Part shown: positions 53,697 to 59,917 of the stretch, one piece after another
Numbering within the stretch: the stretch's first letter is position 1
Layout of the letters: every line of letters begins with the position of its first letter
Source: Lishizhenia sp965656535
GTDB lineage: Bacteria > Bacteroidota > Bacteroidia > Flavobacteriales_D > Crocinitomicaceae
Direction: 5' to 3'
Assembly: GCA_965656535.1 (NCBI GenBank)
Contig: CBFHKX010000001.1
Span: 434,001 to 498,000, forward strand
Length of the DNA stretch: 64,000 bases
The notes under the pieces: model-generated
The model's input: only the letters and a program-made list of their open reading frames with translations
Told to the model about the DNA's origin: nothing
Database searches by the model: none
Position numbers and translations under genes: made by a program

Positions 53697-54764
53697 TTAA
53701 TATTTTCTGTCAAATGTTTTTCCATTAAATGAATAAACTGAGGCTGGTGATTCACCCGCAAAAAGCAACTCATTATTTTTAGTCTTGTAAATAGTCCAAA
53801 AATTATCACTCATTACACCATCGTCTTTTGAGTAATTCTTAAACTTATCTGTTTTCGGGTTGTACATCCAAATTCCCGAATAGACTGTGCCAAACCACAT
53901 ATTTCCTTCAGAATCTTCTGCTATTGAAAAGGCTCTATGAAGTGTTTTACCATTAACATCACCTTCGTCTAACTGATGCTTCTTGGTGAAATTTTCTATT
54001 ACCCCATCATTATACGTAAATACTCCAGCTCCATTATCAGCCACCCATAGAATCCCTTTGCTATCAACAAAAATACCGCGTATACCCATTTGTCGTTCAT
54101 CATCTTGTCGCCCCATTTCTTTGCGACCAATAGATATAAATGAGTTGTTCTTGAACCCATATACTCGCTCCATTGTCCCAATCCAAACGGTACTGTCTTT
54201 ACCAAAAAACGCTTTTGTTGTAGGGAAGTATAAATACTTGTTATTAACATCTTCCTTTACAGGTAATGCATGAAAGCTTAAATTTTCTTGATTGATTTCA
54301 TACAGCCCTGGTTTAACAATAGTGGTGTCAGTCGGGTTTAAACCTCTTTGAAACCAAAGTCCGTTTGAGCCTTTTATGCTATCTATTCTTTCCTCTGAAA
54401 AGACTTTGCCATCAAACTTAAAGGCTCGAAAACCATTTTCAATCCAAATCCTACCATTGTCATCTTTGTGGATATTACCAGTGATGCTCAATCCGTCACT
54501 TTCGGAAAAATAATACATTGTCTTTCCATCAAACTTTGCTATATAGTCTGGACTTGAAAACCAAAGATTCCCATTTTCGTCTTCTAAAATATCACGAATT
54601 CCACGTGTCTCTTTTAGCCATTGGGTTGAGTCAATTTTTGCTGCAGTTTTCTCCTTGTCTGAACCAGAGACATCAGTTTTATAGTCCGAGTTTTTACACG
54701 AAAAGTTGAGAATTACTGTAAGCAGTAGAAAGTGAAACCAAAATATTTTTCTCTTTATATTCAT
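53697..54764 (-). CDS. Cassette C3: lipoprotein with two-component-regulator propeller repeats
   Basis: 355 residues from ATG 54764; the upstream frame runs through site F. A lipoprotein signal ends ILNFSC. Then come at least five propeller blades of the type GNLWFSSPDYIAKFDGKTMYYF, GRIWIENGFRAFKFDG, GILWVADNGAGVFTYNDG and GNMWFGTVYSGIWMYNP, the module usually found in front of hybrid histidine kinases. Here it stands alone, without kinase, as an extracytoplasmic lipoprotein. Ligand unknown. Confidence 0.82.
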   Translation of the reverse strand: MNIKRKIFWFHFLLLTVILNFSCKNSDYKTDVSGSDKEKTAAKIDSTQWLKETRGIRDILEDENGNLWFSSPDYIAKFDGKTMYYFSESDGLSITGNIHKDDNGRIWIENGFRAFKFDGKVFSEERIDSIKGSNGLWFQRGLNPTDTTIVKPGLYEINQENLSFHALPVKEDVNNKYLYFPTTKAFFGKDSTVWIGTMERVYGFKNNSFISIGRKEMGRQDDERQMGIRGIFVDSKGILWVADNGAGVFTYNDGVIENFTKKHQLDEGDVNGKTLHRAFSIAEDSEGNMWFGTVYSGIWMYNPKTDKFKNYSKDDGVMSDNFWTIYKTKNNELLFAGESPASVYSFNGKTFDRKY

Positions 54765-54780
54765 TTTTAGTTTTTCCAAT

Positions 54781-54916
54781 GACGCACAACGGTTTGCATA
54801 TGGCTTGTGGCGGTTTTGGAGCGCTTTCCTGTTCAACGAAACCAAAGTTGGCTACAAAGCGAAAACCTTGCCGGTAGCCGTTCACCCGCCATAAGCTATA
54901 TGCGTTGTTGGCAAGC
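54781..54916 (-). repeat. attC-like site F (136 bp, end of cassette C2)
   Basis: Outer arms GACGCACAAC and GTTGGCAAGC; long inner arms (GCATATGGCTTGTGGCGG and CCGCCATAAGCTATATGC) pair almost completely. In cassette direction it ends CAAACCG|TTGTGCG. Confidence 0.9.
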
Positions 54917-54924
54917 GTTCATAT

Positions 54925-55386
54925 TTATTTTTTTAATTGATCTATCCATACTTCTGTCCAATCTTTTAACTGTTTATCAGATTCGTAATTAGCTATTGGT
55001 TTTTGTCTTAAATCTAATGACCTGTTACCGCTACACTGGCTGGCATAATAATAGGTTTGATTGTCAAATTGTATAGGAGTTAAGTATAGTAAAAAGTCGG
55101 TCTTATATTTTGGATATAAACTACAACTACTCTTAAGTCCTTGCTGAGGTGAATAAACACCGAGTATTTTCTTATTTTCTACTTTTCCTTTTAATACTTG
55201 TTTAATTTCAATTTCATATAGGTCTTCCCTTATAGTTATAATTGTACCAATTAGCACAACTTCATTATTTTCAAAGCTAATTTTGTCCAGTTCAGACATT
55301 CCATATCCGGGGCAATCACATGCAAATAAATCTGTGAAAAGACCTAGAGCCAAGAATGTTGTTAATAAGTGTTTTACTGATATCAT
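54925..55386 (-). CDS. Cassette C2, second gene: secreted Cys-rich protein, NTR/TIMP-like
   Basis: 153 residues. The signal peptide ends LFTDLFA, leaving CDCPGYG at the mature N-terminus. A beta-rich body follows (VVLIGTIITIREDLYEIEIKQVLKGKVENKKILGVYSPQQGLKSSC..) with further cysteines (SSCSLYP; ASQCSGNRSL). N-terminal CxC followed by a beta-barrel resembles netrin/TIMP modules; this is inference. It is paired with a similar gene in the same cassette, 18 bp downstream. Confidence 0.68.
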   Translation of the reverse strand: MISVKHLLTTFLALGLFTDLFACDCPGYGMSELDKISFENNEVVLIGTIITIREDLYEIEIKQVLKGKVENKKILGVYSPQQGLKSSCSLYPKYKTDFLLYLTPIQFDNQTYYYASQCSGNRSLDLRQKPIANYESDKQLKDWTEVWIDQLKK

Positions 55387-55404
55387 TTTACAATGTTTTA
55401 TTTG

Positions 55405-55896
55405 TTAATATTTGATTTCTTTCTCAAAGTCAGAAAGTTTTATTTTAGATTTCCTTTTTGAATAATTTCCATAGGCTTTTCCTTTTTCAAAATCGACTTT
55501 TAAATAATCAGTTGAACAACTAAAAAAATTATAGTCTGTAGAAGCTTCATTTTTTAATTTTTGGTAATCCATTATTTGGGGTGCAATTAAATAATAATCG
55601 CCAATTTTGAAATTAGCAATGTAGGGTCGACATTCTTTACCATTATCTCCCCAAATTTTTATGGTGTCCCTTGTTTCTTCCCCCATATACTTTTTGATTA
55701 TTTCAACTTTCATTGAATAGGGTGTCTGCCCTTCATCTAGATAATCAACATAAGAAATAACTTTTACTAGAGCAACAAAACTCCTTGCCTTATAAACCAC
55801 ACTAAAAGAACAATCGTCAAGACATGTACATTCGCAAGCATGTGTCGAGCTTACTGAAAAGAATAAAAGAGCAACTATATAAAAAGATTTGATCAT
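55405..55896 (-). CDS. Cassette C2, first gene: secreted Cys-rich protein, NTR/TIMP-like
   Basis: 163 residues from ATG 55896; a TTG made by the cassette boundary lies at 55917. Signal peptide (SFYIVALLFFSVSSTHA), then CECTCLDDCSF, a CxCxC mature N-terminus. The body (FVALVKVISYVDYL.. KVEIIKKYMGEETRDTIKIWGDNGKECRPYI) is beta-rich with two more cysteines. Same architecture as the following gene, suggesting an old duplication carried as one two-gene cassette. Extracytoplasmic; function unknown. Confidence 0.68.
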   Translation of the reverse strand: MIKSFYIVALLFFSVSSTHACECTCLDDCSFSVVYKARSFVALVKVISYVDYLDEGQTPYSMKVEIIKKYMGEETRDTIKIWGDNGKECRPYIANFKIGDYYLIAPQIMDYQKLKNEASTDYNFFSCSTDYLKVDFEKGKAYGNYSKRKSKIKLSDFEKEIKY

Positions 55897-55908
55897 TGTT
55901 TTTGTTAT

Positions 55909-55980
55909 GCTTGCCAACGTTTAGTATATGGTGCGTTGCCGTCCCACAGGGTGGCTATGCACTATATACCTTGTTGGCAT
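55909..55980 (-). repeat. attC-like site G (72 bp, end of cassette C1)
   Basis: Outer arms GCTTGCCAAC and GTTGGCAT; inner arms GTATATGGTGC and GCACTATATAC are nearly complementary. In cassette direction it ends TACTAAACG|TTGGCAAGC. Confidence 0.9.
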
Positions 55981-55988
55981 TTCGTATT

Positions 55989-56528
55989 TTATTTTTTTCG
56001 TTTGTAATGTCTCTGTGATATTTGATTTAGAAATGTTTTTGTTCCAATTAGTTCGAAATTCAGTTTGTTTGGTAAATCTCCGAATAGTGAAGAACCACCA
56101 CCTAGTAAAATCGGAAAAGTCGTAAGAACCATTTCATCAATCAAGTCTTCCTTTAAAAAATTCCTGATTGTTGTTCCGCCATCTATGTATAATCTTCCAT
56201 ATCCTTTTCCGTGAATTTGCTCTAAGATTTCCGTTAGAGCTCCATTTACCAAAAAGGCTTTGTCTTTATGAGATTCAGGTATTTCTTTCAGTTTGTTACT
56301 CAACACAAAAACAGGTTTGTTATATGGCCAGGGAACGTCAAATCCGATTACAGTTTCGAATGTTGTTCGTCCCATAACGAGAGCGTCAATTCCATTATTG
56401 AATTCCACATATCCCATATCATTATTGTCTGGATTTGGAATAGAGTGCAACCAATCGACTCCACCATTTTTGTCCGCTATAAATCCGTCCAAACTTGTTG
56501 CGATAAATACACTATTCTTTTTATTCAT
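55989..56528 (-). CDS. Cassette C1: dihydrofolate-reductase-family (RibD C-terminal-like) protein
   Basis: 179 residues. VFIATSLDGFIADKNGGVDWL, ALVMGRTTFETVIGF, VFVLSNKL and RLYIDGGTTIRNFL follow the RibD C-terminal/DHFR-like fold used by reductases such as YwjB. It is not a canonical dfrA-type trimethoprim-resistance enzyme. No signal peptide. It is the cassette nearest the recombinase, hence the last inserted if insertion is at that end. Confidence 0.86.
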   Translation of the reverse strand: MNKKNSVFIATSLDGFIADKNGGVDWLHSIPNPDNNDMGYVEFNNGIDALVMGRTTFETVIGFDVPWPYNKPVFVLSNKLKEIPESHKDKAFLVNGALTEILEQIHGKGYGRLYIDGGTTIRNFLKEDLIDEMVLTTFPILLGGGSSLFGDLPNKLNFELIGTKTFLNQISQRHYKRKK

Positions 56529-56553
56529 TCTTCTTTCCTTGTTTTATCAATAT

Positions 56554-56595
56554 GAATGCCAACAATATACTATATGTAACTGTTACATATATTTC
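56554..56595 (-). promoter_or_regulatory. attI-like primary insertion site
   Basis: The boundary GTTGGCATTC (minus strand, 56563-56554) starts C1. Directly beside it, towards the recombinase, is a perfect 9-bp dyad ATATGTAAC-T-GTTACATAT (56572-56590), a plausible pair of recombinase binding sites. No second attC-like hairpin is seen here. Confidence 0.55.
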
Positions 56596-56605
56596 CTTTA
56601 TGGGT

Positions 56606-57335
56606 TTAAGTCAAATTTAATGAATCCAACGTACTTTGAATGTTTTTTACATGATTTAAGGTTACCTGAGTGTATATTTCGGTTGTTTTACTGCTGCTAT
56701 GCCCCAAAAGGCTCTGTATATATCTCAAGTCAGCCCCATCCTCTAATAGATGCGTTGCAAAACTATGTCTAAGCATATGTGGTGTCACACGTTTTTTTAT
56801 TTTGGCCCTCATGGCTGAAGCTTTAATAATACTTCCGACACTTTCTGCACTATATTGTTTTCTATTTTGTCCTTCGAACAGAAATTCTTTAGGTCGATAT
56901 TCTTTAAAATAGTTCCTAAGTTCTTGTAATACGAAAGGACTTAATATCGTCACCCTATCTTTATTTCCCTTTGCCGTCCTAACAATTATGAGCATTCGTT
57001 TTCCATCGATATCATTTAGCTTCAAGTTTAATAGTTCTACTCGCCTAAGTCCAGCAGAATAAAGCATGCTAATTATACACCGATGTTTTATATTTTCAGT
57101 CCTTCAGATCATTTCAGCGACTTCTTCTTTGCTAATTACCTTTGGTAGTTTGTGCTCAGGGCGGGGTCGTTCTATTGAGTAAAACCGATTAGGCATTCCC
57201 ATAACGACTTCGTAATAGAATTTGATACTATTAACCGCTTGATTTGATTAGGAGTGTGAATGACCTTTCTGAACTAATAGTTGTAAATAATTACGAATGT
57301 CGTTCTCGTCAATGCTTTCAAGAGACTTTTCTGTG
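56606..57335 (-). pseudogene. Tyrosine recombinase next to the cassette array, inactivated
   Basis: The catalytic domain is readable from M at 57067: R8 (GLRRVEL), K33 (KGNKDR), H97 and R100 (PHMLRHSF), H123 (LGH) and Y132 (IYTQV). The same frame continues upstream through part of the core-binding domain but contains TGA (57106-57104) and TAA (57250-57248), and its N-terminus is cut by the element at 57336. Between K33 and H97 there are about 63 residues, as in XerC/D; the extra IntI insertion is absent. It reads in the same direction as the cassettes, with its 3' end facing them. Confidence 0.85.
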
Positions 57336-57478
57336 GGTTCTGTCGCTTTAAACTTAAAACTACTTATTTTTGTCATTATTGACAAAAACATAAAGTTTTA
57401 TTTATTAGCGACTTAACTTTGTGAAGAAAGGGAAATTTTCATGAAAAACCCTTAAAAAATAATTAATGCGACAGAATG
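57336..57478. mobile_element. 143-bp MITE-like element with IS6-type ends
   Basis: Ends GGTTCTGTCGC (57336-57346) and GCGACAGAA (57468-57476) are inverted copies and match the IS6-family termini. The AT-rich interior has no ORF. It removes the N-terminus of the recombinase. Its last 22 bases match the solitary end at 22187. Confidence 0.75.
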
Positions 57479-57585
57479 TACACCTTACCTATATAAATTA
57501 ATTGTACTTTTAATTAGATAGAAAACCACGTATACGTCTTTCATATATATAGTAAATTCGCTAGAGCTTCTGGTTTTATATATAA

Positions 57586-57762
57586 TCACTTAACCTTTTT
57601 TTCATCCAGACCTTCTAAGTATTGCTTCCTAAGGTATAACACTAAGCCAATGGCACCCGCTATTGCAACTCCCGTTAAAATATATTTAAGCTTGCTATTA
57701 TTCATTTTCAAAACTTTATTTTCTGCTACAATCGAAGTTAGTTCTGGTGTTGGAGGAAACAT
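57586..57762 (-). CDS. Small single-pass membrane protein
   Basis: 58 residues from ATG 57762 (an overlapping ATG at 57789 is possible). One membrane helix (about 27-43, YILTGVAIAGAIGLVLYL) is followed by a charged tail. Next to three other small genes in the same direction. The stretch 57479-57585 shows no gene. Function unknown. Confidence 0.5.
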   Translation of the reverse strand: MFPPTPELTSIVAENKVLKMNNSKLKYILTGVAIAGAIGLVLYLRKQYLEGLDEKKVK

Positions 57763-57769
57763 ATTTATA

Positions 57770-58150
57770 TCACATATTTGCGTTCTCATAATCTTGAATT
57801 TTAGTTATTACATAGTATTCACCATTAACTTTTATAATAAAGTTGAAAATGGCTTGAAATCTCTTTTTATCAATTGTTTCGACATGTGTAAGCAACGTCA
57901 TGTCTGCGCCTGCTCCAGCGAGCCATTCTTTATGTAAAGTGACCTTTTCTTTCGACCCTAATGCATTCGTTAGAATACGATGAGTTTTCATTAACGGTCT
58001 CAAGAGAATACCTAAAAACTGTCTTCTAACAGACTGCAAATTGTTGTTATACTTAATTTGATTTGCTGATGTTTTAAATTTTTGAGTTACTTTTTTCGGT
58101 GTGAAAATTTCTCCTGTAAGCGGGTCTCTTCGTTCTTTTTTCTTCTTCAT
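57770..58150 (-). CDS. Hypothetical protein of a mobile-element module (126 aa)
   Basis: Basic N-terminus (KKKKERRDPLTGEIFTPKKV) with a segment QKFKTSANQIKYNNNLQ that looks zinc-free but ribbon-like, then a globular C-terminal half (VETIDKKRFQAIFNFIIKVNGEYYVITKI). No recognised family. Context (HTH gene upstream, recombinase downstream) suggests a small integrated element. Confidence 0.55.
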   Translation of the reverse strand: MKKKKERRDPLTGEIFTPKKVTQKFKTSANQIKYNNNLQSVRRQFLGILLRPLMKTHRILTNALGSKEKVTLHKEWLAGAGADMTLLTHVETIDKKRFQAIFNFIIKVNGEYYVITKIQDYENANM

Positions 58151-58173
58151 TTTCTAATTATTTTTAATTGGAT

Positions 58174-58464
58174 TTATAGCTTAACAAGCACTGCTTCCAC
58201 TTCATTTTTTTTATAATAAACACGATCTCCAACACCATATTTCGTAAGAATTCCTTGTTTTGTCCAATTACGAACAGTGGATATATTTACTTTGAAATAG
58301 CGTGCTACTTCATTTCGAGTTAAAAGCTGTTCATTTGAATTAGAGCCTACGTCAATTCTAGAAAGACTTTCTAGCTTGATTAATCGTTCCTCTATTCGAG
58401 TTAAACAATCGCTCAAAGCATTTAAGTCAATCTCACACGCAGTTATTTCATAGTGCTTTATCAT
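58174..58464 (-). CDS. Helix-turn-helix (excisionase-type) DNA-binding protein
   Basis: About 96 residues from ATG 58464; the longer frame starts at 58497. The segment LLTRNEVARYFKVNISTVRNWTKQGIL.. GDRVYYKKNEVEAVL is the HTH_17/MerR-like fold used by excisionases and small mobile-element regulators. An N-terminal helix (LNALSDCLTRIEERLIKLES) may dimerise it. It lies between two hypothetical genes of the same orientation. Confidence 0.8.
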   Translation of the reverse strand: MIKHYEITACEIDLNALSDCLTRIEERLIKLESLSRIDVGSNSNEQLLTRNEVARYFKVNISTVRNWTKQGILTKYGVGDRVYYKKNEVEAVLVKL

Positions 58465-58521
58465 TGCACTACAAAGTAACAACACTATTAAATTCATTAT
58501 GATTTATTTACTGCGTAATAA

Positions 58522-59478
58522 TTACGCAGTTTTTTGATCGATTACTTTTTTCACAAAATTTTCAATCTCTGTTCTGCTGTGAGATTGTGTTTTGTAGAAG
58601 TATCTTCGTAGGAAAAAACAAATAATATTTTTCTTTAATTCAGATGTCGAAGGTTTATTGGAACTTGGTTTTAAACTAATGCCATTAAAACTGTTAACGT
58701 ATTTGAAAAACTTTTCCAAGCTTACATCGGATTTTATCGCGTTGGTTAAACTATGAATTAACATTTTATGTATCAAAACATAATCTCCTGGTCTAGCAGG
58801 TAAAATTATTAGAGCTTCTTCTATCTGGCGAAATAAATATAGTCCATAACCACTTACAAAAATATCAGGAGATTCATTGAATGGTTCCTCATCATATAAA
58901 CTTCTATAAGGATCTTGAAAAAGTCGAGAAGGGTCTATTGAAGAATCAAATTTAGAGAGATGTTTATACAGCATAATCATCGATTCTAAATAAACCTCTG
59001 GCAAAATGTACTTAGAGTGATTAAACAGCTTGGAATTTGGACTTGGAATGAAATTCGGAGTTGTTTTTAATCCTTTTAACCTAAGGTTTATGTACTTCTG
59101 AAAATTTACTAGAAAACTCTTTGGAATGAGTTGTCCCGTCTTCTCTACAATGTAATCTTCATTATTGAACTTTTGTTTTTGACCTCTAACAATTGCAATA
59201 ATATCATTTACCTGAATTTTAAGTGTTTGTTTTGGAAAAGAGCTTTCCGTATAGCGTTTATTAAAATCTTTAATCAATTTGTTCTTGTACTCGCTTATTA
59301 GTGATTCAAATAGCTCTTGTTGTTTACAATTGATTTTTGCTAGTTCATCATCTTGAATACTAAGTGGGTTTACTCTGTGCAATTTATTATTTGCGTCAAC
59401 CTCTTTAATTGTATAAACATCCGTTAATTCAAATTTACCCTCTAACCAGTTCTTGTAAGTATAATTGTTATTCGTCAT
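58522..59478 (-). CDS. Hypothetical protein near tRNA-Leu (318 aa)
   Basis: No signal peptide or clear membrane helix; predominantly helical, with conserved-looking stretches YLESMIMLYKHLSKFDSS and FFLRRYFYKTQSHSRTEIENF. It ends 24 bp before the HTH frame. Encoded in the module between tRNA-Leu and the recombinase remnant; similar cargo-type genes are common in Bacteroidetes islands, but no family is recognised. Confidence 0.6.
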   Translation of the reverse strand: MTNNNYTYKNWLEGKFELTDVYTIKEVDANNKLHRVNPLSIQDDELAKINCKQQELFESLISEYKNKLIKDFNKRYTESSFPKQTLKIQVNDIIAIVRGQKQKFNNEDYIVEKTGQLIPKSFLVNFQKYINLRLKGLKTTPNFIPSPNSKLFNHSKYILPEVYLESMIMLYKHLSKFDSSIDPSRLFQDPYRSLYDEEPFNESPDIFVSGYGLYLFRQIEEALIILPARPGDYVLIHKMLIHSLTNAIKSDVSLEKFFKYVNSFNGISLKPSSNKPSTSELKKNIICFFLRRYFYKTQSHSRTEIENFVKKVIDQKTA

Positions 59479-59595
59479 TTATGGTGTTAGATTTAAATAC
59501 TCAGTCCTAAAGTTACAATTTTCATGTTACTAAATAAAGTTACCTTCTTCATCTCATAACGCAACTATAAGATATAGGTGTACTCGTTTTAGAAT

Positions 59596-59619
59596 TGTTG
59601 GGAAAATGTTGGGAAAATT
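59596..59619. repeat. Tandem TGTTGGGAAAA repeat
   Basis: Two adjacent copies of TGTTGGGAAAA in the 264-bp gap between tRNA-Leu and the hypothetical gene. The spacing of one helical turn suits a protein-binding site (recombinase arm site or regulator), but this is only suggestive. Nothing else is seen in 59479-59708. Confidence 0.35.
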
Positions 59620-59708
59620 AGCTTCTATTCGTCTGAAAAAACTTGAGAACAAATAGAGGATTAAACTCCTAAAACACTTATAGATAAAGCATTAAAAAGT
59701 TATAAAAC

Positions 59709-59742
59709 AAAAAAAGCCCATCCGTTAGGATGAGCTTTTTTG
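59709..59742 (-). terminator. Rho-independent terminator of tRNA-Leu
   Basis: On the minus strand GCTCATCC and GGATGGGC form an 8-bp stem (one G-T pair), loop TAAC, followed by seven T. Confidence 0.88.
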
Positions 59743-59824
59743 TACCCAGGGTGGGAATCGAACCCACACTCCCGAAAGAACTGGATTTTGAATCCAGCGC
59801 GTCTACCAGTTCCGCCACCTGGGC
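59743..59824 (-). tRNA. tRNA-Leu (anticodon CAA)
   Basis: 82 nt on the minus strand. Acceptor GCCCAGG with CCTGGGT, anticodon arm CTGGA/TCCAG with loop TTCAAAA (anticodon CAA), a long variable arm typical of class II tRNAs, and T-loop TTCGATT. CCA is not encoded. Its 3' end faces the island. Confidence 0.95.
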
Positions 59825-59917
59825 TTGTGAGGTGCAAAAATAGCATTTTACACGTATGTGTGATCAAAAATATGTTTTTTTCTATAAGAATTTAGCGCTG
59901 TAATTGTAAAACACAGA

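Larger units (their letters stand above)
45696..56595 (-). other. Integron-like gene cassette array (about ten cassettes)
   Basis: Every intergenic gap in this stretch holds an attC-like inverted-repeat site, and all cassette genes read on the minus strand. Numbering from the recombinase: C1 56528, C2 55896+55386, C3 54764, C4 53601 (broken), C5 52662, C6 51198, C7 49766, C8 48284, C9 46829, C10 46141 (broken). In C1, C2, C3, C6, C7, C8 and C9 the first bases of the cassette reappear inverted at the outer arm of its own site (for example GTTGGCAAGC/GCTTGCCAAC flank C2), the expected product of excision and insertion at G|TT. Most products carry signal peptides or lipoboxes. Confidence 0.9.

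Noticed and set aside
46178..55980. CRISPR array as the explanation for regular repeats
   Set aside because: The repeats are 70-140 bp hairpins separated by whole genes of very different length, not short direct repeats with uniform spacers.
55989..56528. Calling cassette C1 a trimethoprim-resistance dfrA gene
   Set aside because: Motifs fit the RibD C-terminal/YwjB-like group; classical DHFR substrate-site motifs are not present.
56168..56912. Several plus-strand frames in the DHFR-like and recombinase region
   Set aside because: All are antisense to well-supported minus-strand genes with catalytic motifs.
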